From an uncultured Alphaproteobacteria bacterium (GTDB lineage Bacteria; Pseudomonadota; Alphaproteobacteria; RF32; CAG-239), in the NCBI GenBank assembly GCA_934248075.1, contig CAKQKH010000016.1, positions 1 through 29,757 on the forward strand: a DNA stretch of 29,757 nucleotides. The letters run 5' to 3'. Shown here piece after piece: positions 8,008-15,612 of the stretch. Within the stretch, counting starts at the first letter, position 1. Each line of letters begins with the position of its first letter. The position numbers were made by a program, and so were the translations under genes. The notes beneath the pieces were generated by a model. The model was not told the DNA's origin, did no database searches, and was given only the letters and a program-made list of their open reading frames with translations.

Positions 8008-8988
8008 ATGCTCAAAATCTCGACTGCTCCCCATATGCAAACCCGTCAGGACACTCGCTCTATCATGCGCGATGTTATCATCGCCCTGATGCCGGCGGCG
8101 CTTGCGGCGATATTGTTCTTTGGCATCAATGCTCTGGCGGTTATACTAACCTCGGTTGCCGCCTGTGTGGCTTGTGAATATCTGGCTAACCGTTACTGGT
8201 TTAAGCAAGGCAACACCGTCACCGATTACTCGGCCATCGTTACCGGCTTGCTTTTGGCTTATAATCTGCCCAGTTCCATGCCGTTATGGATGATTTTGAT
8301 CGGCGCGTTTGTCGCGATTGTGATCGGAAAATTGTGTTATGGCGGTTTGGGCAAAAACATTTTTAATCCGGCTTTGGTCGGCCGTGTTTTCCTGTTTATC
8401 TCGTTTCCGATGCAGATGACTATGTGGCCGAAACCGGAATTTTTAAATTTGTTTGCAACCGATGTCCAGACTGGCGCCACCACTTTGGGTATTATTAAAC
8501 ACTTAGACGCCAACACTCCGCTGGATTATCTAAAATCTCATCTTCCGACTTATTGGCAGATGCTGGTTGGCGATATCGGCGGTTGCTTGGGCGAAGTTTC
8601 GGCGTTGGCTTTGCTGTTGGGATTAGCCTATTTGCTGTGGCGAAGAGTTATAACATGGCATATTCCGGTCTATTATATCGGCACCGTGCTGGTTGTTACC
8701 GCGGTTTTGTGGCTGGCCACCGGCGATATGCGCTTCAACCCGCTGATCCATTTGCTCTCCGGCGGCTTAATCCTTGGCGCCGCTTTTATGGCCACCGATT
8801 ACGCCACCTCGCCGATGACCCGCCAAGGGCAGATAATTTTTGCTATCGGCTGCGGTTTGCTGACTGTGATAATTCGCCTGTGCAGCGCTTATCCCGAGGG
8901 CGTGTCTTTTGCCATTTTGATTATGAACTCTTTGGTGCCGCTGATTGATAAATATGTTCAGCCCCGTTATTACGGACAGAGGAGATAG
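8008..8988 (+). CDS. rnfD: Rnf complex membrane subunit RnfD
   Basis: 326 residues, about nine to ten membrane helices. N-terminal TAPHMQTRQDTRSIMRDVI and the YGGLGKNIFNPALVGR segment match the RnfD/NqrB family. The covalent FMN site is QTGATTLG (about residues 154-161), where the threonine of the S/T-G-A-T pattern is modified by ApbE. C-terminal helices include GGLILGAAFMATDYATSP, a conserved family stretch. It starts 2 nt after the rnfC stop and ends 2 nt before rnfG. Confidence 0.95.
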   Translation: MLKISTAPHMQTRQDTRSIMRDVIIALMPAALAAILFFGINALAVILTSVAACVACEYLANRYWFKQGNTVTDYSAIVTGLLLAYNLPSSMPLWMILIGAFVAIVIGKLCYGGLGKNIFNPALVGRVFLFISFPMQMTMWPKPEFLNLFATDVQTGATTLGIIKHLDANTPLDYLKSHLPTYWQMLVGDIGGCLGEVSALALLLGLAYLLWRRVITWHIPVYYIGTVLVVTAVLWLATGDMRFNPLIHLLSGGLILGAAFMATDYATSPMTRQGQIIFAIGCGLLTVIIRLCSAYPEGVSFAILIMNSLVPLIDKYVQPRYYGQRR

Positions 8989-8990
8989 CC

Positions 8991-9566
8991 ATGAATCACA
9001 AAACTTTCTTAAAAATGCTGGCTTCTCTGACAACCATTGCCGTGGTGGCGGCTTTTGTAATGGCAGGCGTTTATGAACTGACCAAAGAACCGATTGCAAA
9101 AGCCAAAGACAATCAGGAGCTTGAAGCAATATCGCAAGTGGTGGATGAGTTTGACAACAATCCTTTCTCCGAAAAAACCATTATCTCCACTCCCGATAAA
9201 AAGCATAAATTGGAGTTTTTTCCGGCGCGCAAAGACGGCGTTATCAATTCTTTCGCCATTAAAACTTATTCCTACAACGGTTTTGGCGGCAAACTGGAGA
9301 TGATTGTCGGCTTTTATATTGACGGAGCAATCAAAAGTTTCAAAATCACCGATCATCATGAGACGCCCGGGCTTGGCTCCAAAGCCGACGAACCCAAGTT
9401 TAAGGCTCAGTTTGACGGTTTTAACCCCAACAAGCACATTTTTAAGGTCAAAAAAGACGGCGGCGAAATTGACGGCATTACCGCGGCCACTATCACGTCT
9501 CGCGCGGTGATAGACGCCATTCAGCGCGCGGTTGACGCCTATAACAACTTTAATGCGGGCAAATAA
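8991..9566 (+). CDS. rnfG: Rnf complex flavoprotein subunit RnfG
   Basis: 191 residues. One N-terminal transmembrane segment (about 9-28) anchors a periplasmic FMN-binding domain. Visible family features are YNGFGGKLEMIVGF, ITDHHETPGLGSKA and the flavinylation motif DGITAATITS (about 162-171), whose threonine receives FMN through a phosphoester bond. Two bp after the rnfD stop; GGAG-like AGGAG lies just upstream in the rnfD end. ApbE from the first gene of the operon is the expected modifying enzyme. Confidence 0.95.
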   Translation: MNHKTFLKMLASLTTIAVVAAFVMAGVYELTKEPIAKAKDNQELEAISQVVDEFDNNPFSEKTIISTPDKKHKLEFFPARKDGVINSFAIKTYSYNGFGGKLEMIVGFYIDGAIKSFKITDHHETPGLGSKADEPKFKAQFDGFNPNKHIFKVKKDGGEIDGITAATITSRAVIDAIQRAVDAYNNFNAGK

Positions 9567-9567
9567 G

Positions 9568-10161
9568 ATGAACAAAACCAGTTATGAAAATCTCACTCGA
9601 GGCATTATTCGCGAAAACCCCACTTTTGTCATGCTTTTGGGCATGTGTCCTACTTTGGGCGTTACCACCTCGGCTCTCAATGGTTTGGGTATGGGACTGG
9701 CGACTTTGTTCGCGCTGCTTCTTTCCAACTCTGCAATTTCTCTGCTCAAAAATCTGATTCCGGCGCAAGTGCGGATTCCGGCTTATATTGTGGTTATAGC
9801 CGCCATTGTAACCGTGCTGGAGCTGTTAATGGCGGCATATTTGCCCGCTTTGCACGCCGCTCTGGGCATATATATTCCTCTGATTGTGGTCAACTGCATA
9901 ATTTTGGGTCGGGCAGAGGCTTTTGCCTCTAAGCACAATTTATGGCAATCGATTTTAGACGCCGTCGGCATGGGCATCGGCTTTACCATAGCTCTAACTC
10001 TGCTCGGCGCCATTCGCGAGATATTGGGCAATGGCTCAATCTTTGGCTATGCTTTTGCCGGCGACAACATTTCGCCGATGTTGCTGTTTATCATGCCGCC
10101 GGGAGCCTTTTTGGCGCTGGCCGGTCTCATCATCATTTTCAACAAATTGCGGAGGGCATAA
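9568..10161 (+). CDS. rnfE: Rnf complex membrane subunit RnfE
   Basis: 197 residues, about six membrane helices. Start ATG 9568 was chosen because MNKTSYENLTRGIIREN is the usual family N-terminus and follows the rnfG stop by 1 nt; an earlier in-frame ATG at 9532 lies within rnfG. The first helix carries VMLLGMCPTLGVT with the conserved cysteine that helps bind the intramembrane Fe-S cluster shared with RnfA. A VNCIILGRAEAFA segment and GFTIALTLLGAIREI are also family-typical. Confidence 0.93.
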   Translation: MNKTSYENLTRGIIRENPTFVMLLGMCPTLGVTTSALNGLGMGLATLFALLLSNSAISLLKNLIPAQVRIPAYIVVIAAIVTVLELLMAAYLPALHAALGIYIPLIVVNCIILGRAEAFASKHNLWQSILDAVGMGIGFTIALTLLGAIREILGNGSIFGYAFAGDNISPMLLFIMPPGAFLALAGLIIIFNKLRRA

Positions 10162-10164
10162 ACC

Positions 10165-10740
10165 ATGGCATATCTTATGATTTTTATTACCGCCGTATTT
10201 GTTAACAACATTGTTTTGTCGCAATTTTTGGGCATTTGCCCGTTTTTGGGCGTGTCCAAAAAAATATCTACGGCCGCCGGCATGGGTTTTGCGGTAATGT
10301 TTGTCATCACGCTTTCGACAATTGTTACCTTTTTGATTTATTATACTTTTTTGCAACCGTATCATCTGGATTTTATGATTACGGTAACCTTTATATTGGT
10401 GATTGCCGCTTTGGTGCAAATGGTGGAGATTATCCTCAAAAAAGTTTCTCCGGCGTTGTATCAGGCTCTGGGCATCTTTTTGCCGCTGATAACCACCAAC
10501 TGCGCGGTTTTAGGCGTGGCAATTCTAACTATTCAGAGAAACTACACCTTGCTGGCCGGAGTTTGTTATGCCTTGTCCAGCGCCATTGGTTTCACGTTGG
10601 CGATAGTTATATTTGCCGGCATCAGAGAGCGCTTGGCATACAGCAAAATTCCCGCCGCTCTGCAAGGCACGCCGATTGCTCTGATTACGGCCGGTTTATT
10701 ATCAATGGCTTTTATGGGTTTTGCCGGCATCAGCAACTAG
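10165..10740 (+). CDS. rnfA: Rnf complex membrane subunit RnfA
   Basis: 191 residues, six helices. FVNNIVLSQFLGICPFLGVSKK and LPLITTNCAVLGVAI are diagnostic of RnfA/NqrE; the two cysteines ligate the intramembrane Fe-S cluster with RnfE. It closes the operon, so the order is B-C-D-G-E-A, as in the CDGEAB type rather than the ABCDGE type usual in gammaproteobacteria. It starts 3 nt after rnfE with an AGG just upstream and overlaps the end of the convergent glycosylase gene by 11 bp. Confidence 0.95.
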   Translation: MAYLMIFITAVFVNNIVLSQFLGICPFLGVSKKISTAAGMGFAVMFVITLSTIVTFLIYYTFLQPYHLDFMITVTFILVIAALVQMVEIILKKVSPALYQALGIFLPLITTNCAVLGVAILTIQRNYTLLAGVCYALSSAIGFTLAIVIFAGIRERLAYSKIPAALQGTPIALITAGLLSMAFMGFAGISN

Positions 10741-11380
10741 CTGTCAGCAACATTTTTTTGAGCTTTTTCACCACCTCGTCAAACATCTGAACCGTCAGCA
10801 CGCCAGTATTGATGTTATAACGCGAGGTATGGTATGAATCCAGCAGCAAAAGACCATGTTTTTCCAGCACATGCGTTGCTCCGTGAGCAAATTTGTGAGC
10901 CGACTGCCGATACCCCAAAATTGACAACACCGCGTTGTGCGCCACCACGCCCAAGGTCAAAATCACCTTCAGATTAGGCATGTCCGCCAATTCTTGTCGC
11001 AAATACTCGCCACAATTTTTAACTTCCTGTCCAATCACTTTGTTTTGCGGCGGCACGCAACGCACGGCGTTGGTAACTCTCACATTTATCAGCTCAAATC
11101 CGTCATCTTTACGCCGCTGATATTCTCCCGCGGCCAAACCGTTGCTTTTGAGGATCGGATAAAGCACGTCGCCGGCGTAATCATTGGTAAAAGGCCGCGC
11201 GGTTTGGTTTGCGCCATTGAGTCCCGGAGCCATTCCCACTACCAATATCTCGGCTTCCAAACTTCCAAAAGACGGCACCGGACCGTTATAATAGCTCGGA
11301 AATTTGCGCTCGTTCTGCGCTCTAAACTCCAGCAGGCGAGGGCATTTGCGGCAAGATTTATCCGGACAGATGAAACTCAT
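10730..11380 (-). CDS. Type-5 uracil-DNA glycosylase (UdgB family)
   Basis: 216 residues. The motif GMAPGLNGANQTARPFTNDYAG matches family 5 (UDGb), which has Ala/Asn-type catalytic features unlike family 4. The C-terminal DNA-binding loop is SYHTSRYNINTG, where most members have SYHPSRQNTNTG. N-terminal C5, C10 and C13 plus cysteines near 106 and 121 can bind the 4Fe-4S cluster of these enzymes. It removes uracil, and often hypoxanthine, from DNA. Convergent with rnfA; single gene. Confidence 0.88.
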   Translation of the reverse strand: MSFICPDKSCRKCPRLLEFRAQNERKFPSYYNGPVPSFGSLEAEILVVGMAPGLNGANQTARPFTNDYAGDVLYPILKSNGLAAGEYQRRKDDGFELINVRVTNAVRCVPPQNKVIGQEVKNCGEYLRQELADMPNLKVILTLGVVAHNAVLSILGYRQSAHKFAHGATHVLEKHGLLLLDSYHTSRYNINTGVLTVQMFDEVVKKLKKMLLTASC

Positions 11381-11601
11381 GGCCTAATCCTTTCATTAAA
11401 ATATTGCCAAAAAACTAACATATCCATGTAAATAAAGGCTTAAAAAATAAGAAGTAATCCAAAATATCTAGATTTTTTTATACAGCCCCCTTTAAATCTT
11501 TTCTGCCAAGATTATCTACTTCTCATAAACTGTTGTAGTGCAGTTTAGCAAGAGGACGTCAGTTTACACTAAAACCTGTTTATAAATGGAGTTTTAAAAC
11601 A

Positions 11602-12165
11602 ATGAAGAAAACATTATTACTTGCAAGTGTTGCCTGCGTAATTGCAACTTCTGCCAACGCCAAAATGTGGAAAGATTTTGATCCGTACGTTGGCGCCGAT
11701 TATGCTTACACTAATTTGGACCTCAAAAGCGCGGCCAAATACGCCCGAGAGAACTATAACTCCGCCAAGATAAACCTTGGTATGGAGATGACCGAATACG
11801 CCAGTTTGGAGGCTTTTTATCAATTTGGCGGTTCTCGTAAGGCTCACCTCAAAGACAGCCAGGGCGGCGGCACCAAAAAGTTTAAATTCAACGCTTATGG
11901 TCTGGACGCCTATGGTTATATGCCATTGGGATGCGCCCAAAAATTCAGTCTGGTCGGCACTCTTGGCGCGGCTGTTTATGACACCGAACTAAAACACAAA
12001 AACAAGACCACCAAGAGCAAAGTCGGTTACCGTATCGGCGGCGGCGCTCAATACAAAATCACCGATAACATTGCCGCTCGCGTAATCGGGCGCTATGGTT
12101 ACATTGGTTCTCGTGATTTGAATCATGCCGCTGAGGTTACAGCCGGTATAAAATATTCTTTCTAA
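11602..12165 (+). CDS. Outer-membrane beta-barrel protein
   Basis: 187 residues. A signal peptide (1-20, ending ANA-K) precedes a mature chain of alternating hydrophobic/polar strands separated by charged turns, with FDPYVGADYAYTNLDL at the start and GIKYSF at the end. The terminal Phe is the usual signal for barrel assembly by BAM. The size fits an eight-stranded OmpA-like/OmpW-like porin-fold protein. A GGAG lies 9 nt upstream of the ATG, and an own terminator follows at 12195-12230, so it is a single-gene unit. Specific function unknown. Confidence 0.8.
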   Translation: MKKTLLLASVACVIATSANAKMWKDFDPYVGADYAYTNLDLKSAAKYARENYNSAKINLGMEMTEYASLEAFYQFGGSRKAHLKDSQGGGTKKFKFNAYGLDAYGYMPLGCAQKFSLVGTLGAAVYDTELKHKNKTTKSKVGYRIGGGAQYKITDNIAARVIGRYGYIGSRDLNHAAEVTAGIKYSF

Positions 12166-12194
12166 AGTCTAAACAACTCTCCTTTATAAAGTCG

Positions 12195-12230
12195 CCGCCT
12201 TTGTTCCTTTAGAGCAAAGGCGGTTGTTTT
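12195..12230 (+). terminator. Rho-independent terminator after the beta-barrel gene
   Basis: A 9-bp perfect stem (ccgcctttg 12195-12203 with caaaggcgg 12215-12223) with an 11-nt loop is followed by ttgtttta. It sits 30 nt after the stop codon. Confidence 0.85.
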
Positions 12231-12298
12231 ATGAACAGTTTTCAACGCCATTTCGGCGAAAAGCGGAATCCTGCGAGAATATTGTCTTAAAACATATT

Positions 12299-12904
12299 TT
12301 AGCCGATTAAACGCTCAAGAGTTGTGAACACTTTCAGATAATAGCTCTCGCCATGAGGCGCAAAATCTTTGATGCTGACACCGCGTTCAGATTTTTTGTG
12401 GCCGCTACGAGTATAGCCGCTAATTTTGATCTTATCGGCATCGCCATTAAATAAATCTATCAAATCAGTGATTTTGGCTTCAAAAATACCGTCAACTTCG
12501 GCAGACTGCAATTTCACGGCATCTAATTGTTTCTTAGCATGCAAAGCATATGTCGGGCAAAAGGCTCTAAATTCTCTGCCTTTATAACTTTCCACCAAAC
12601 GATAGGTAAATAATTTTTCAAAGTCAGATTCGGCAACCAAAAGTCCCAAATTGTCCTCAAAACTGCGGATTGCCGCTTGTTTGGCGGTTTCGCCGGTCAT
12701 CAAGTGTCCGGAAATTGAGATATCTAAGAGAGCAGGGTAAACCAGACGATTTTTGCCGCGCAGTTGCAGCCAGACTTTATCACCGTCGATCACCCAGCAA
12801 TGAACAATCTTGCGCCAAAAACTCTCCTGATCCGCCTGAGTTTTCATGGCTGTTCCCAACAAATTCATTTCACTGTCATAAATGTCAATCAACTCGTCAG
12901 CCAT
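12299..12904 (-). CDS. Nudix-fold protein with degenerate Nudix box
   Basis: 201 residues resembling the isopentenyl-diphosphate-isomerase-like Nudix group (IDIYDSEMNLLG at the start, then WVIDGDKVWLQLRGKN). The Nudix box runs from G66 with E72 and R80, but the catalytic glutamates are changed: the usual REUXEE reads R80-S-F-E-D-N85 before L86-G87. The metal-binding Glu pair is thus DN. Either the enzyme uses shifted acidic residues (E83, D84) or it has lost hydrolase activity. It lies 2 nt after the TPR-methyltransferase gene on the same strand and is probably co-transcribed with it. Confidence 0.75.
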   Translation of the reverse strand: MADELIDIYDSEMNLLGTAMKTQADQESFWRKIVHCWVIDGDKVWLQLRGKNRLVYPALLDISISGHLMTGETAKQAAIRSFEDNLGLLVAESDFEKLFTYRLVESYKGREFRAFCPTYALHAKKQLDAVKLQSAEVDGIFEAKITDLIDLFNGDADKIKISGYTRSGHKKSERGVSIKDFAPHGESYYLKVFTTLERLIG

Positions 12905-12906
12905 GA

Positions 12907-14661
12907 TTATTCTCCCTTAAAAATCATTCCTTTTACCGGCTCGCCGTTTTCGGTTCGCAATATCAATTCTTCTTTAGTTATATCCTCAAATCCGTTTTCA
13001 CGCAACAGTTTTTCAACATATAACGGATTGTGTTTATAGCGGCCGTCGGTCATTAACTGATAGTCGCTATTTTTATCTAAAACTTCAATAGAAAACACTA
13101 TCTTTTTGTTTTGCAATAATTTTATAAGGTGAGATAAGTCGCCGATATAGCCGCATACATCTGCCAAAACTGCCCAATCAAAGTCTCGGCGCTCTTGCAA
13201 AAAATCTACCGCATCGGCTTTAACCAGCTCTTTATACAGCCCTTTAGCCGCCGCGGCATCAAGCATTTTTTGGCTGACATCTACTCCGATGAACTGATTT
13301 TGAGGAGTCTTAAGAGCCTCCGCCACCAGCCCCGTGCCACACCCCAAATCCGCAACGGTACCTTCAACATCTCCCGCAATTCTTCGCACAGCCAGTGGAG
13401 CTGCATAGCCCAGATTTTTGACAACCAGCTCATAATTATCAGCAAAATTGTCAAACAACTTTTCGCTATAAATTTGATTATTCTCAACATTTTCTCCTTT
13501 TAGTGCCGCGGCGGTATGTTTGGCAAAAACATTGCGCGGCGCCTGTTTGAGCCAGTTCTCGGCAATTTTGACCGCCTTATCCGCGTCTTGGCGCGCCAGC
13601 ATAATCAGCGTCTCGCTCAAATTAACCGCAATTTCCTCTCGCTCAGGTTGTCTGGCAAAGGCATTAAACAACAACCCCAAAGCCTCGTCATACTCGCCCA
13701 AATCTCGCAAAATCAGCCCCAAATTATTGCTGACTTCAGCGCCGGCAGGATTAATTATGACCGCCGCCCGATATTCTTCCAAAGCCTCGCTCAGACGTCC
13801 CTGGCGTTGCAGCATCTCGGCATAATTATTGTGGGCGTCAAAATTCTTGGCATCAAGTTCAATCACTCGTCTGTAACGCGGCTCGGCCTCGGCAAAATTG
13901 TTTTCCTGACTGTACAAATCCGCCAACCCCATCAACGCCGCCAGATTATTCGGATTTAAAAGCTCGGCTTTGGCAAAATAAATCTTGGCATTTTCCGGTT
14001 GCTTATCATGACAGGAGAGCAGGGCCAGCAACACCCTCACTTCGTCTGATGTCGGCGCTAATTCTTTGGCCTTGACGGCCGAACTCCACGCTTTTTCATA
14101 CATTTCGCGTTGCATATAGAGTTTGGTCAGATAATAAAAAGTCAGCGCCTCGTTTGTGTTTTCCGCCGCGATTTTTTCAAGCTCAACAATGGCCTTGGGG
14201 GCGTTTTCTTGAGCATAGCTCATGGCCAGATTGGCCTTTGCCTCTGTATATGACGGATCCAGCCGCAGAGCATAAGCCCAATTTTGGCGAGCATTTTCCA
14301 ACTGTCCGCTTTGTTGCTGCAATAAAGCGATTTCATTGTAGGTTTCTTTGACGTTGGGCGCCAATTCCGCAACCTTGCGAAAGTTTTCCAGCGCTTCTGC
14401 CGGTTTGCCGGCCAGTTTGAACGAAAAAGCCAGATTATAATAAAAAGACACCTCTTGCGGTTTGTGCCTGATTGCCTGCATAAACAGGCTGCAGGCCTCA
14501 TTTTGCGCGCCTTTGGCCTGAGCCACCAACCCCAACAAATTCAACACGTCTGGCTGCTCCGGAGCAGTTTCCAATATCTGCCGATACACCGCCTCGGCTT
14601 CATCCAGCCGGCCGGCCTCGTGCAACTCAACCGCGTTTTGAAACATCAATTCATAAGACAT
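12907..14661 (-). CDS. TPR-repeat protein fused to SAM-dependent methyltransferase
   Basis: 584 residues. From residue 1 to about 370 the chain is a series of 34-residue TPR units (for example AVELHEAGRLDEAEAVYRQIL, AEMLQRQGRLSEALEEYRAAV). From about 395 a class I methyltransferase domain begins, with motif I VADLGCGTGLVAEAL (about 432-446) and GVDVSQKMLDAA as the acidic strand. The C-terminal part has the EVLDKNSDYQLMTDGRYKHN stretch seen in predicted TPR methyltransferases. The substrate is unknown; TPRs suggest a protein target. No signal peptide, so cytoplasmic. Confidence 0.85.
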   Translation of the reverse strand: MSYELMFQNAVELHEAGRLDEAEAVYRQILETAPEQPDVLNLLGLVAQAKGAQNEACSLFMQAIRHKPQEVSFYYNLAFSFKLAGKPAEALENFRKVAELAPNVKETYNEIALLQQQSGQLENARQNWAYALRLDPSYTEAKANLAMSYAQENAPKAIVELEKIAAENTNEALTFYYLTKLYMQREMYEKAWSSAVKAKELAPTSDEVRVLLALLSCHDKQPENAKIYFAKAELLNPNNLAALMGLADLYSQENNFAEAEPRYRRVIELDAKNFDAHNNYAEMLQRQGRLSEALEEYRAAVIINPAGAEVSNNLGLILRDLGEYDEALGLLFNAFARQPEREEIAVNLSETLIMLARQDADKAVKIAENWLKQAPRNVFAKHTAAALKGENVENNQIYSEKLFDNFADNYELVVKNLGYAAPLAVRRIAGDVEGTVADLGCGTGLVAEALKTPQNQFIGVDVSQKMLDAAAAKGLYKELVKADAVDFLQERRDFDWAVLADVCGYIGDLSHLIKLLQNKKIVFSIEVLDKNSDYQLMTDGRYKHNPLYVEKLLRENGFEDITKEELILRTENGEPVKGMIFKGE

Positions 14662-14873
14662 AGTGCCGTATCTCTTCTCAAATTACCAGCTATCTTAACG
14701 TTTTACGTTTTAAAAATCTACAAAATTATGCAAAAAACTCTTGATTTATCTGAAATATTATTATAGATTGCAACCACTTCCGGGAATGAAGACGGAAAAA
14801 CCGCCTCGTTTGGCAGCAATAAGCCAAAACTACCGGGACAATAACCTAAACAAAAATATAAGGATTCATTATA

Positions 14874-15485
14874 ATGAAAAGTATCATTTCTGCAAAGAAG
14901 AAAAAAGAACGCCAATATGGCGTGATTTGGGGCGCTCCCAACAGCTCCGTTGCCAAAAGAGAATATGCTCCAGGTCAACACGGTCAGCGCCACAAAAAGC
15001 CTACTGACTATGGCACTCAGCTTTATGCTAAACAGAAATTGAAAACCTATTATGGTAACATTTCTGAGAAACAGTTCCACAAATACTATGTTGAGGCTAT
15101 TCGTCGCTCCGGCGATGCGGCCGAAAACCTGATTGGTATTTTGGAATCTCGTCTGGACAACTTGGTTTACAAAGCCAAATTTGTTCCCACCATTTTCGCC
15201 TCTCGTCAGTTTGTAAACCACGGCCATGTTTTGGTAAACGGCAAAAAGGTTAACATTCCTTCTTATATGGTTAAAGCTGGTGATGTTATTGAAGTTACCA
15301 CCAAAGCCAAACAGATGCCGATGGTTATCGCCGCTATGGAAGCTTCCAGCCGTGATTTCCCCGGTTACTTGGAAGTTGACAGCAAAAAGTTCAGCGCCAA
15401 ATATGCATTCGTTCCTAAATTTGACGATGTTCCTTTTGCTTCTTTGATGGAACCGAATCTGGTTATCGAGTTCTACTCAAGATAA
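14874..15485 (+). CDS. rpsD: 30S ribosomal protein S4
   Basis: 203 residues, near the usual length. NSSVAKREYAPGQHGQ, followed by KPTDYGTQLYAKQKLKTYYGN, is the conserved N-terminal block. ESRLDNLVYKAKFVPT and the RQFVNHGHVLVNGKKVNIPS stretch form the S4 RNA-binding domain, and the end VIEFYSR is typical. S4 nucleates assembly of the small subunit body. The gene stands alone with its own leader (14662-14873) and terminator, as is common in alphaproteobacteria, rather than in the alpha operon. AGGA lies about 10 nt upstream of the ATG. The first few residues (MKSIISAKKKK) differ from the usual MTKR start. Confidence 0.97.
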   Translation: MKSIISAKKKKERQYGVIWGAPNSSVAKREYAPGQHGQRHKKPTDYGTQLYAKQKLKTYYGNISEKQFHKYYVEAIRRSGDAAENLIGILESRLDNLVYKAKFVPTIFASRQFVNHGHVLVNGKKVNIPSYMVKAGDVIEVTTKAKQMPMVIAAMEASSRDFPGYLEVDSKKFSAKYAFVPKFDDVPFASLMEPNLVIEFYSR

Positions 15486-15502
15486 TAGTTTCGAATTCAT
15501 TC

Positions 15503-15543
15503 GCAAAATCCTCAGAAGTTGTGCAAACTCTGAGGATTTTTGC
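15503..15543 (+). terminator. Rho-independent terminator after rpsD
   Basis: caaaatcctcaga (15504-15516) pairs with tctgaggattttt (15529-15541) around a 12-nt loop, and the 3' arm ends in a T-run. The structure starts 18 nt after the rpsD stop. Confidence 0.85.
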
Positions 15544-15612
15544 TTTAAAAATCACAATAACTGTGTTTATATAAATTAACTTAAAGATTATATATGCAAA
15601 AAAGGCTTTACC

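Noticed and set aside
14662..14873. Riboswitch or S4-binding leader before rpsD
   Set aside because: A 212-bp leader exists, but I could not draw a convincing known structure; only weak promoter-like boxes near 14741 and 14762.
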